From assembly GCA_950061135.1 (NCBI GenBank), contig CATLVU010000012.1, positions 1 to 38,146 on the forward strand: DNA of 38,146 nucleotides, written 5' to 3'. Positions within the stretch are counted from its first letter, which is position 1. The number at the start of each line of letters is the position of its first letter. The translations under genes and the position numbers were made by a program. The stretch is from an uncultured Oligoflexia bacterium (GTDB lineage Bacteria; Bdellovibrionota; Bacteriovoracia; Bacteriovoracales; Bacteriovoracaceae). Shown one piece after another: positions 15,457 through 24,100 of the stretch. The notes under the pieces were generated by a model that made no database searches, had not been told where the DNA came from, and saw only the letters and a list, made by a program, of their open reading frames with translations.

Positions 15457-15536
15457 ACCTCAAATCTTAAATTGCAGTGAGGTCTAAAGATCATTAAGGA
15501 TATAAGACAACACGGCAATTAATTAAATTACCCGTG
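15457..15536 (-). promoter_or_regulatory. Expression platform of the manganese riboswitch
   Basis: ACCTCA (15457-15462) pairs with TGAGGT (15478-15483), hiding the GAGG ribosome site of mntP. Further upstream CACGG (15511-15515) pairs with CCGTG (15532-15536), next to the aptamer, and is followed by a broken U-rich stretch. Control of translation looks more likely than clean termination. Confidence 0.55.
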
Positions 15537-15638
15537 CTAGTCTCGTCAACAAAAGTTTTCTTTTGCAGTTACACCGGGGTTTCCCCATTATGTCGACGTA
15601 ACTTTTGCCTTTTTCGGTGGCAACTGACTACTCCCTAA
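15537..15638 (-). ncRNA. yybP-ykoY manganese riboswitch aptamer
   Basis: Read on the minus strand, the conserved parts appear in order: GGGAGUAG at the 5' end, a three-way-junction arm, GUCGACA followed by a GGGGAAACCCC stem and CGGUGUAACU, then GACGAGACU closing the first helix. AGUUAC pairs with GUAACU, as in known members. It senses Mn2+ and normally switches genes on. Its gene, mntP, fits exactly. Confidence 0.93.
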
Positions 15639-15645
15639 CAAAATA

Positions 15646-15674
15646 ATTTTAATTAAATATTATTGCTTAGTCAA
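15646..15674 (-). promoter_or_regulatory. Promoter of the mntP run
   Basis: TTGACT (15674-15669), a 17-base spacer and TAAAAT (15651-15646) on the minus strand. The RNA would start at about 15639, right at the first base of the aptamer. Confidence 0.7.
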
Positions 15675-15697
15675 TTTTATTCATCAATTATTAAAAC

Positions 15698-15727
15698 TTG
15701 ATAATCTAATAACAATTCTTCTAAAAT
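15698..15727 (+). promoter_or_regulatory. Promoter of the TolQ/TolR-like pair
   Basis: TTGATA (15698-15703), an 18-base spacer and TAAAAT (15722-15727). It is back to back with the mntP promoter. Confidence 0.5.
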
Positions 15728-15754
15728 AGTTACAAACAATATGAAAGGCCAACT

Positions 15755-16342
15755 ATGCAATTGATTGCTCTCTACCATGAAGGTGGATTTATTATGCACC
15801 CTTTACTAGGATGCTTAATCATTTCTATATCTGTCGCTATAGAAAAAATTATTACTCTTAATAAACTTAAAAAAGATTCTAAATCAATCAGTGAGGCTTT
15901 TAACTCACAAGAAAAAATAGATGGATTTAATCAGTATATTGCTCAACCTTACCAGGCCATCAAAAAATTTGAGAAACTTGGAAAAGCAGAAGTAAAAGAA
16001 AATTCTTCAAGGCTAGCTGATCAATTAAATAAAAAGTTGTCAGGCAGTACTTGGATAATAGGTACAGTGGCATCTTCTGCTCCATTTATAGGTTTGTTAG
16101 GTACAGTCGTTGGAATAATCAAGTCTTTTGAGTCTATATCCCAAGCTGGTAAAGGTGGTTTTGCAATAGTCGCTGCTGATTTATCAGAAGCTCTCATCGC
16201 AACTGCGGCTGGCATTCTTGTTGCTGTTATCGCTTTGATTTTGTTTAATTATATAAAACAAAAGTCTAAAGATGTGATGAATCAATACAATGCTGAACTT
16301 GAAGAAAATATTGAGAATATATTTTTAAACAAGGAGCTCTAA
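15755..16342 (+). CDS. MotA/TolQ/ExbB proton channel protein
   Basis: The 195-residue inner-membrane protein has three membrane segments (about 11-33, 98-122 and 143-170). The pore region SSAPFIGLLGTVVGIIKSFESI and the later GFAIVAADLSEALIATAAGILVAV are the family signatures. With the next gene product it forms a channel that turns proton flow into force on a periplasmic partner. An AAAGG ribosome site lies before ATG 15755. TolQ, ExbB and AglR-type subfamilies cannot be told apart by eye. The facing operon ends in an AgmX-like gene, which suggests an envelope machine other than plain TonB import. Confidence 0.93.
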   Translation: MQLIALYHEGGFIMHPLLGCLIISISVAIEKIITLNKLKKDSKSISEAFNSQEKIDGFNQYIAQPYQAIKKFEKLGKAEVKENSSRLADQLNKKLSGSTWIIGTVASSAPFIGLLGTVVGIIKSFESISQAGKGGFAIVAADLSEALIATAAGILVAVIALILFNYIKQKSKDVMNQYNAELEENIENIFLNKEL

Positions 16343-16345
16343 ACG

Positions 16346-16756
16346 ATGGCCTTTGGTTCAAATGATAGTGATGATGAAATTATCTCTGATATTAATCTAA
16401 CTCCATTAATTGATGTCATGTTAGTTTTATTAATCATCTTTATGGTTACATCGTCAGTTGCAACAGACGAAGGCCTTGACATAAAAATGCCAGAAGCTGC
16501 GACCAAGTCTAAGACATTAGAACAAGAAAGCATTCAAGTTTTAGCCGACAAAAATGGAAAGATTTCTATTAATAAACAAGTAATAGGAATAGAAAATCTA
16601 CAACAAAAGCTTTCTGAGATTATAAAAGAAAAAAACAATGGATTTATTGTTTTCAAAGGAGATAAGGCCACTCCTTTAGAATTAATTTTAAAAATTATGG
16701 ATATCTCAAATAAGTCAGGTGCTACACGCTTTGCTATAGCCACAACTAAGAACTAA
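16346..16756 (+). CDS. ExbD/TolR-family protein
   Basis: The 136-residue protein has a short cytoplasmic start, one membrane segment (about 18-42: LTPLIDVMLVLLIIFMVTSS) with the proton-carrying Asp23, and a periplasmic ExbD/TolR domain. It starts three bases after its partner, with GGAG inside the partner's end. Its last 11 bases overlap the 3' end of the AgmX-like gene on the other strand. No terminator is visible between them. Confidence 0.93.
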   Translation: MAFGSNDSDDEIISDINLTPLIDVMLVLLIIFMVTSSVATDEGLDIKMPEAATKSKTLEQESIQVLADKNGKISINKQVIGIENLQQKLSEIIKEKNNGFIVFKGDKATPLELILKIMDISNKSGATRFAIATTKN

Positions 16757-17432
16757 AATTTAAACTAAACCTTATTGCCTTATTCATATCTATATTTGAA
16801 AAGTCGATCTTAGAAACTTGGGTATTTAAACAAGACTTTAATTCTTTAATAACTTTAGTTCGCCCTATTCCCCTGAATTGAGATTGTCCTTTACCAGCAG
16901 AAGAAATTGTTATCGTTGCTATTCCCGCTAAAAGTCCATCCTTAATTAACAAGCGATTATAACACCCTCGGAAAAGGTGCTTTTTTGAAGAAACTAAGTC
17001 ACGAATCATTTTCTCATTCATTTGTAATTTTTCAGAAGATGATAAAAAAGCATTGTAGTTCGGCAAGCTTTTAGAGTTTGCAATGCTCTGATTACTCTTT
17101 TTAATTTTAAAAACATCTTTATTAGATTGTTTTTTAATTCTATCAAAAAGAGATGAAATTCCGCTTTTCTTCTTTTCGACTTTAATCACATACAGCTCGG
17201 CGTTATTTATACCAAGTCCTTCAATATTATTTTCATTCAATGCAACTGATGCTTGAAGATCAACTTTAAAAACTTGTTCTTCGTTTTTTCCCACTGTATT
17301 ACTTGTACCATATACTTGACTAAGGTCTTGGTAGAACTCAAACATCCCAAGAGTTAATAAAAATAATAACATTACAAAAGGAATACTTGTAAATATAAAT
17401 GGCAATGTTAACTTAAATTCTAACTTATACAT
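16746..17432 (-). CDS. AgmX/PglI C-terminal domain (TonB-like) protein
   Basis: The 228-residue protein has one membrane segment near its N-terminus (about 10-33), a charged periplasmic linker and a C-terminal domain (about 140-228). There, FRGCYNRLLIKDGLLAGIATITISSAGKG and Cys157 and Cys201 follow the AgmX/PglI pattern (C-Y, G-x-A-x-I-x-I, later Cys). Such domains occur in gliding and adhesion complexes driven by TolQ/TolR pairs. Its start overlaps the previous stop codon (TAATG). It probably links the proton channel at 15755-16756 to the cell envelope; this is inferred from domain and position. Confidence 0.75.
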   Translation of the reverse strand: MYKLEFKLTLPFIFTSIPFVMLLFLLTLGMFEFYQDLSQVYGTSNTVGKNEEQVFKVDLQASVALNENNIEGLGINNAELYVIKVEKKKSGISSLFDRIKKQSNKDVFKIKKSNQSIANSKSLPNYNAFLSSSEKLQMNEKMIRDLVSSKKHLFRGCYNRLLIKDGLLAGIATITISSAGKGQSQFRGIGRTKVIKELKSCLNTQVSKIDFSNIDMNKAIRFSLNFSS

Positions 17433-17719
17433 TATTCTAAACTCACTTTTTTAATTTTAATATCAAATCTAAAATCGTTATCATTAAAGAGCATTTTTTT
17501 CTTCTGTGGTAAGTGATAATCTTTTTTAGAATCTAGTACAGCGTCTTTTTTATACTCTATAGATGCAATTTTCATTAAACTTGAATCGAGAGTTAAAATG
17601 TCAGTATCTAAACTATAACTAGGAAGATTTAAATTTCCTTTTATGTCTAAATTTCCTAGATCCATGACATCAGATGCCATAAGCTGATAAGGAAAAAAAG
17701 CGATTAATAAGTACTTCAT
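17432..17719 (-). CDS. Small secreted protein of unknown function
   Basis: The 95-residue protein begins with a short signal peptide (MKYLLIAFFPYQLMAS). The mature part is rich in Asp, Leu and Lys and has no motif that I recognise. Both ends overlap neighbours (ATGA with the repeat protein, TAATG with the AgmX-like gene), so it is translated as part of the complex operon. Confidence 0.7.
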   Translation of the reverse strand: MKYLLIAFFPYQLMASDVMDLGNLDIKGNLNLPSYSLDTDILTLDSSLMKIASIEYKKDAVLDSKKDYHLPQKKKMLFNDNDFRFDIKIKKVSLE

Positions 17720-19524
17720 AAAATAACCCTCTCATTAGATAATGAGTTTTTTAAAAGGTCTTTTTGATCTTGCTCAAGTTCACTTAAACTATCTACTTTC
17801 GTCATTAGCCTTGTAATTAAATTATTATAATCAGTTGATGCCCTTTGCATTAATGACTCATTATAGAATGCTGGTTTTGTAAAAAGTTTTTTTACAGTGG
17901 TAATTTTTAAGTATATTTTTTCTAGATCACTTGCTTTAATTCTCTTTTTAATCAACGATGAAGTATTTTGTAACTGATTTAATCTCCAATAGAAGTTCAT
18001 AAAGCTTTTCTGAGCTTTTTCATTTGAAATTCGCTGACCATGTAATACATAATTTGAAAGTTTCTTTATAGTACAATCAAACTCAAACGAGCAATTTCCT
18101 TTATATTTTTTCAGATCTATTGATAGTAAAATTTCTTTTTTTGAAGCAAAGTCTAGTCTGCTGTTCAAGCATTTTTTCTGTCCAGTTTTTAATTTTGTAT
18201 CTCCTAGTGAGTACTTCAAATACATGGCCATAAGCATATATTGATCATTTTCTTGACATTTTTTGTTATAAAAATCAGAAACTTTTGTTTTTACAATCTT
18301 TTCGTTATCAATCAATACTCTTTGAGCAACTAGCTTTTTTGCTTTATTACATTGTACTAGTTTTTTTTGTAAGTGGCTGAAATGCTTTGTGTTTATATTT
18401 GATTCAATTGCAGCATATAAAAGGGCCTGATTAGAAACGTGTTTCTGCAATAACAATTTACCGATTATACTTTCATTTATATTGCTATACAAATCTGATT
18501 CATTACAAGATGTAGAAACCTTAACGATACTATTAAAGTCAATTTTGTCTAATTCACATGAAAGACTTATCCCTTTGTATTTAGTCAAGTCTTCCTTAAA
18601 TAATTTCTGATATAAGCTGCATGATTTAGCATTCTCACCTGTCATGTAATAGGCAAGAGCAGTAACTTCCCTAAAATCATTTATCCATTTGTTTCTTGAT
18701 AGATTTTCAAGTAATTTTGAAGCAAGTTTTTTATCTTTAACTAAGCAAGTTTTAAAAAATGTTCCCAGCTTTTTTGTGTCAATCTCAAGTTCAGCTGGTA
18801 ATTGATTTAAATCTTCGCCTAAAACTTCACAGTTATTTTGTATCTTCTTATTTACACTTAAGTAAAATCTTGAATATTGATCATCGATTCGAGTCATTTT
18901 AAATGTTTTTTCTGACTCATTAATGCCTTTAATAAACCAGTCTGTCTCTAAAATATCTCTTCCCAGCAAAGATCTAAAGTTTATCTTAATTTCCAAACTC
19001 AGTTTGCCTAACAAATACAATGAATCTTCTCTCATCTTTGCTTTTTTAGTTACTAGACTTTTCATCAAAAAATTATAGGCCATGCGTTTTTTATCATTAT
19101 TATAATTTACCCAGGCCAGTCGATAATTTATATAATTTATCAGCTCAGTATCTCTAGTTAACTCCATTGCATTTTCATAGTACTTCTGAGATAAAGCTAA
19201 ATTTCCAATAGATAGATTGTAATCGCCTAATTCAATATGTAGTAAAGTTTTCTCTTTTTTTGACAAATGAACTGATAAAAACTTAAGTGCAAACTTTGTA
19301 TAATAGATCGGACTATTTTCCATTTTTGTTTTTTTTAGCCTAGAAAGTATTATTGCAATCTTTGCTTGGTCCTCAGAACTTGCATCTTCAAAGTATCTTT
19401 CTAGGTGACGGGCACCATCTTCTATTTTCCCCGTAGAGATTAATTGTATTCCTTCACCTATGCTGGCAATTACTGAAAATGAGTACGATAAACTCAATAA
19501 AAAAAGTAGTATTATTGTTGGCAT
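17716..19524 (-). CDS. Large periplasmic TPR-like repeat protein
   Basis: The 602-residue protein has a signal peptide (about 1-20) and is almost entirely helical. Residues about 20-190 show helix pairs with TPR-like spacing (GKIEDGARHLERYFE, GDYNLSIGNLALSQKYYENAMEL, YRLAWVNYNNDKKRMAYNFL). The remainder is Lys- and Cys-containing and more diverged. TPR proteins of this size are scaffold parts in Glt-type gliding complexes, which fits the operon. Its first 13 bases overlap the gene before it. Confidence 0.75.
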   Translation of the reverse strand: MPTIILLFLLSLSYSFSVIASIGEGIQLISTGKIEDGARHLERYFEDASSEDQAKIAIILSRLKKTKMENSPIYYTKFALKFLSVHLSKKEKTLLHIELGDYNLSIGNLALSQKYYENAMELTRDTELINYINYRLAWVNYNNDKKRMAYNFLMKSLVTKKAKMREDSLYLLGKLSLEIKINFRSLLGRDILETDWFIKGINESEKTFKMTRIDDQYSRFYLSVNKKIQNNCEVLGEDLNQLPAELEIDTKKLGTFFKTCLVKDKKLASKLLENLSRNKWINDFREVTALAYYMTGENAKSCSLYQKLFKEDLTKYKGISLSCELDKIDFNSIVKVSTSCNESDLYSNINESIIGKLLLQKHVSNQALLYAAIESNINTKHFSHLQKKLVQCNKAKKLVAQRVLIDNEKIVKTKVSDFYNKKCQENDQYMLMAMYLKYSLGDTKLKTGQKKCLNSRLDFASKKEILLSIDLKKYKGNCSFEFDCTIKKLSNYVLHGQRISNEKAQKSFMNFYWRLNQLQNTSSLIKKRIKASDLEKIYLKITTVKKLFTKPAFYNESLMQRASTDYNNLITRLMTKVDSLSELEQDQKDLLKNSLSNERVIL

Positions 19525-20000
19525 AAATCAACAACCTCTATAGTTATACCATCTAAATCAGAGACACTTTGCCAATCAATACCTGAAACAAGTACAGAGT
19601 TTCGGTTTTTTTGCTCATCACTTTTGCTACTTTCTTTTGTAACTATCTTATATGCTTTAAAACTTTTGATTTTATCTATCAACTGGCTTGTTTGCGTTTC
19701 AGTTTGATACTTAATTTTCTCAAATCTTTTAAAATCACTAAGTAATAAATCTACAGTTTCCCACTGACATTTTTCAGCGAGAGCAAAGACTTCAAGTTTG
19801 TATAGGTTAGGAGAGAAAGCTGCTTTTACTTCGTCTTCAGTTCTTAAGTATTGATGGCGATAGAAATGTCCTCTCGCAAAAACTTTTTCCCAGTTTTTTA
19901 ATCGATAATCATTCGTCTGCTGATCAAATAATTGTTCAAGGCTTACACTTGAAGCAAAAGATGAAAATGAAAACAGGAGAAAAATAAGAAATCTTACCAT
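19512..20000 (-). CDS. Secreted helical protein of unknown function
   Basis: The 162-residue protein has a signal peptide (MVRFLIFLLFSFSSFAS) and a helical mature part (LEQLFDQQTNDYRLKNWEKVFARGHFYRHQYLR) that could hold one or two TPR-like units. Two Cys are present. It overlaps the genes on both sides, by 7 and 13 bases. No function can be given beyond membership of this envelope operon. Confidence 0.72.
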   Translation of the reverse strand: MVRFLIFLLFSFSSFASSVSLEQLFDQQTNDYRLKNWEKVFARGHFYRHQYLRTEDEVKAAFSPNLYKLEVFALAEKCQWETVDLLLSDFKRFEKIKYQTETQTSQLIDKIKSFKAYKIVTKESSKSDEQKNRNSVLVSGIDWQSVSDLDGITIEVVDLCQQ

Positions 20001-20602
20001 AAGTAACTTATTCCCATACCTAAGAATGTTTGATTTATTTTATTTTTTGAATCTACTCCATCTTGTATTTTCGTCATATACAAACTGAGAACATAGTTTT
20101 CACTTAAATTGGCACCTAACTCTAAAGAATACAACCAACCTGTTGTAGATGACTCCTTATTATCTTTAGTATTTTCAAAAGTAGAACTTCCAAGTCCCAG
20201 GCCTATATCTATAAAAATTTGAGCTTGTCTTGAGCCGACAAATTTCATTACTCCATTAGCAAGTCTATAACTTGACTCTATAAAAATAGAGCTCTGTTTA
20301 AGCTCTAAATTTTGAATTATCCCATTATCAAGTAGATCGTTTTTTACTCTTTTTCCATTTGAGCTTATTTTTGAATCAAAATTTGAATACCTGATTCCTG
20401 CTTTTAAATTAGACTTTATACTTCGTAGATATTTAAACTCGATACCTTGACTGTCAATCAAGTCGTTTGATTGCTCATCAATTATTCCTAAAGAAAAAGT
20501 ATTTTCACTCTGGTTCTCAGATAGATCTATACGTACTTTTCCATAATTAAATGCATGACAATAAGTACTTATAAAAACGAGTAAAACTAGATAATTACGC
20601 AA
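19994..20602 (-). CDS. Outer-membrane beta-barrel-like protein
   Basis: The 202-residue protein has a signal peptide (about 1-17, ending CHA) and alternating strands through its length (GIEFKYLRSIKSNLKAGIRYSNFD, SSIFIESSYRLANG, QIFIDIGLGLGSS, WLYSLELGANLSENYVLSLYMTKI). It ends in an aromatic residue (GMGISYLW), the usual barrel-assembly signal. About eight strands fit the length. It starts at TTG 20602 with an AAAGGG ribosome site, paired with CCCTTT upstream (20633-20638 on the plus strand carry AAAGGG). As first gene of the operon it may be the outer-membrane part of the machine. Confidence 0.75.
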   Translation of the reverse strand: MRNYLVLLVFISTYCHAFNYGKVRIDLSENQSENTFSLGIIDEQSNDLIDSQGIEFKYLRSIKSNLKAGIRYSNFDSKISSNGKRVKNDLLDNGIIQNLELKQSSIFIESSYRLANGVMKFVGSRQAQIFIDIGLGLGSSTFENTKDNKESSTTGWLYSLELGANLSENYVLSLYMTKIQDGVDSKNKINQTFLGMGISYLW

Positions 20603-20706
20603 TTTGAGCCCTTTTTCTATTAGTATACTAAGAAAGGGTACTTTAATTACTTATCTTGAAAGATTTATATTTATGTTTAATTTTTGTACATTTAAAACGA
20701 CCAACT

Positions 20707-21102
20707 CTAATCAGAGGTGTAGCCAATTACTTCTATTCCAATATCTTTAAAAAAGTCCAGCAACTTCATTTCTGTATTAGATCCGAATGGTGGAATCTCT
20801 ATTAGTTTATCATTGACTTTAACATCGATTTTTCCCCCCTCATGATACACAGAGCTGATTTCATCGATGTTTATTTCTGTCCATTTCAATTTATCAAAGG
20901 TAAATCGGAACATTTTCTCAGTAATTTTAACTTGAACTTTAGACAATTTATATATCTTTAAAAAAGCGAACACGATTATTAAAGTAACTCCATAAAATAT
21001 AAGCAAATTCCCAATATTATCAATATCTACTGCCCATGATAGATTTTTTAAATTGCTAAAACTTAGAAATACTAAGAATAAACAGGCGGCTACCAAACTC
21101 AA
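20707..21102 (-). CDS. Small membrane protein downstream of the RHS gene, candidate immunity protein
   Basis: The protein has two hydrophobic segments (LVAACLFLVFLSF and LLIFYGVTLIIVFAFL) followed by a beta-rich cytoplasmic part (VQVKITEKMFRFTFDKLKWTEINIDEISSVYHEGGKIDVKV) of a PH-like look. The frame is open far into the RHS gene (to 21363), but that part is in the shadow of the RHS coding frame. I chose TTG 21102 without a good ribosome site; ATG 21219, inside the RHS gene, is another option. Position right after an RHS gene is where immunity genes usually lie. That role is an inference. Confidence 0.55.
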   Translation of the reverse strand: MSLVAACLFLVFLSFSNLKNLSWAVDIDNIGNLLIFYGVTLIIVFAFLKIYKLSKVQVKITEKMFRFTFDKLKWTEINIDEISSVYHEGGKIDVKVNDKLIEIPPFGSNTEMKLLDFFKDIGIEVIGYTSD

Positions 21103-21151
21103 GGCATTTCGGTAATAAGTACCTTGTATAGCTTCAGGAAATATTTTATTA

Positions 21152-24100
21152 CTAGTAGTTTGGATAAGGAACCCCCTGATATGCCCAGTCACTATAAGAA
21201 GCTGCTTGATTAAACCCATTATATGCTGCGGGCGATAATTGAAAGTTGAAATAACCTCCAATTTTAGCACCATAAAAGTTTCCAAATGTATAATCAAGTC
21301 GGCCAAAGCCTGTAGAGTTATATTGAAATCCAATTGGACCCACATCAAATTTACCACGAGCATATTGACTTGTACCTAATGTATAATCAACTCCCACTTT
21401 CCCTTGGTAAACTCCAAAACGTCCTATGGCCCTTAATCCACCATTTGAATATCCAAACTGACCACTACCACCAACAGTTCCATACTTATAGCCGACTTCC
21501 CCAAAAGCTTCAGGTCCTTTTATTCTATCGTAACCCATACGAAACGAGCCAGAAAAAGGCTTAAAAGCACTTGGAGTAGAAACCTTTCCACCTAGTCCAG
21601 TAATAGTTTGCTCTGTAACAAATGTTGAAACATATTTATAAGCTGACATCAGTTCATATTTCATTGCATGTGCTAAATTGCCTAATTGAGCAGTTGTATG
21701 TTCAATAAATATAGCTTCAGCACTTTGTCCACTCGGATCAACAAAATTAATAGGGTCATTGGCAGCATAACTTAATCCGTCTATTTCGTAGTAACGATTA
21801 TCCAAAAGTGTTTCTACGCTATCTAACAAAAGTGGATCAAGAGTAAGCCACCTTCCGGATTTTGAGTTATAGACTCTGTGTTTTGCAAAAAGGTAATCAC
21901 TGTTAAATTCCAGCCTCATTAACATAGCATAATCAAAGAGTATGTATTGATCGATGTCTTCATGAGAAATATAATTCTGACGATCTAAAAATCCCCAAGC
22001 ATCATAATTTTTCATTAATACTAATTCATTATCTTTGTTATAAACAAGTCTTACACTCCCTCTTACATCTGTGATAATTGGATAAAAAAGACTTTGTTCA
22101 TCAGAAAAAATTATTGCTCCAATAATTGTTCCGTTCACTTTTATATATTTAACAAACTTGCCTCGAGCAAAATGTAAGTCCTCAGATAAGAACTCTATAC
22201 TATGACTTTGTGACTGACTTATAACTCCATTTATTTGGCTTTTAAGGCCATAATTAATTTGATTGTTATCAATCTGCATAATTTTCGTTTTATAAGAAAT
22301 AAGATCATTAGTTTTTTGAGTATAAAATTCATCTCGAGCTATCGTTTTATCACCTATTTTTGTGGCCCCTAAAAATCGAAGATCATTCGAGTAATTATAA
22401 GTAATTATATTATCATTTAAGTCCTTATTTATATTATTGTTCATTTGATAAATTAGATTATCTGAATTTCTTTGATAAGACTCCTTGAACACTGAACTAT
22501 CATTCTTGATCACCTCAATAGACTCTAATTGTCCAAGCTGATCTCTAGAGTGTTTAACTTCAAGACCTGACGTATATACAATCGATTTTATCGCTCCCGA
22601 GGAATCATAATCAATATGATCAATCAATCCCTGTATTTTAGAGACAGAGAGTCCCTCATAACTATACTTCAAAGGAGTGCTAATATTTTTAACCGTTAAA
22701 TTTGAATCTCTAACAAGATTCTGATGATTATAATCGTACTCTTCGCGATAAAATGTATCTAGTTTATCGACATTAAACTCTTGAACGCTGATATTATCGT
22801 CTTCATCATAAGCTACATTTACTGTATATGTATTGGTTTTCAAAGATTCTAAACGACTACGTAAATCATATGAGAATGAATATGTGTTATTATAATTTTC
22901 TATCAAATCTATATTATCATTAACATTTATTTTAACTTTTGAAATATCATCAAATACTACTTCGAACAGTCCCTTTTTAACATTATAAATCTTATAGAGA
23001 TCATGACTAACAACATTGGCAATCGCTCCGTCAGAGTTTCTATTATAAGATAAATTTACATCTTCAAAAAACAAAGCCCCAATTCCACTTGAGAAGCTAT
23101 CTTCAACGGATATCTTTTTTGAATCTCCCCTTTCAATATGACTTATCAACTTAGCCGGATGTATCTCTTTTGTTGAAATCAGTTTATCGTTAACATAATA
23201 TCGCTTGGAGTTATCATATTCCCATGACTCATTTTTCTTTGTCACATTATCAAATTTGTTAATGAGTCGATTCATAAAGTCATATTTATATTCATACCGC
23301 TTTATTTCATTTAGACTATTATGTTGACCTAAATAGTCTTCAACTAGATTCCCATGAGCATCAAACAAGTTTTTACTAATTAGAGATTCTACGCCGTCCA
23401 CGGTTTGCTTCGCTAAAATTGTATTACCTAGATGATCAAGTTCTTTAAAAATGCTTTTTTGTAACTTTTCATTCTTAACAATTTCAAAACTTAACATCAA
23501 TGAATCTTTAAACGTGTAATCAATATCAAGAGATTCATTATTAAGAATTATTTTATCAACAACATAAGGAGATCGATAATTATATTGTAACTTAGAATAA
23601 GGATGATCATCTCCTTTTATATACTCCTGTACTGATTTTATTTCATAAAGATTTGAATAATTTTCTATAATTTCTTTATCATCATCACTTTTAATTACTT
23701 TTAATTCATTTTCTCCATAAGCGGTTTGCTTTATCTTCCCCCTACTAGAAACTGCTTTCTTTTCTCTCCCAAATTGATCAAGAGTTATGGAACTTTTTTC
23801 TGAATAATCTTTGTTAACCAAAACATCTTGGATTACTTTGAAATTATCTTCTCCGTAGTTATTTTCATATGAGTAAACTGTTTGCGCTATAGGTACAGTA
23901 CTTCCATATTTATCAAATTTATTTATTGATTTTTTCAATAGAACATTACTAAAAATTGAGCTAACTGTTTCAACTCTTTCATAGATAGATGTTTCTGGAA
24001 TATTAGCTCCAAAAGAGCTTGATTCGACACCTGTTTTTTTCTCGTTCACAACTTTTAATGGGCCATAGGTGGTATAATCACTCATGGTTGTTTTTCGATC

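Noticed and set aside
15453-15518. Twenty-two-codon N-terminal extension of MntP
   Set aside because: It is the expression platform of the riboswitch read in frame; homologues start at MTNIFEI.
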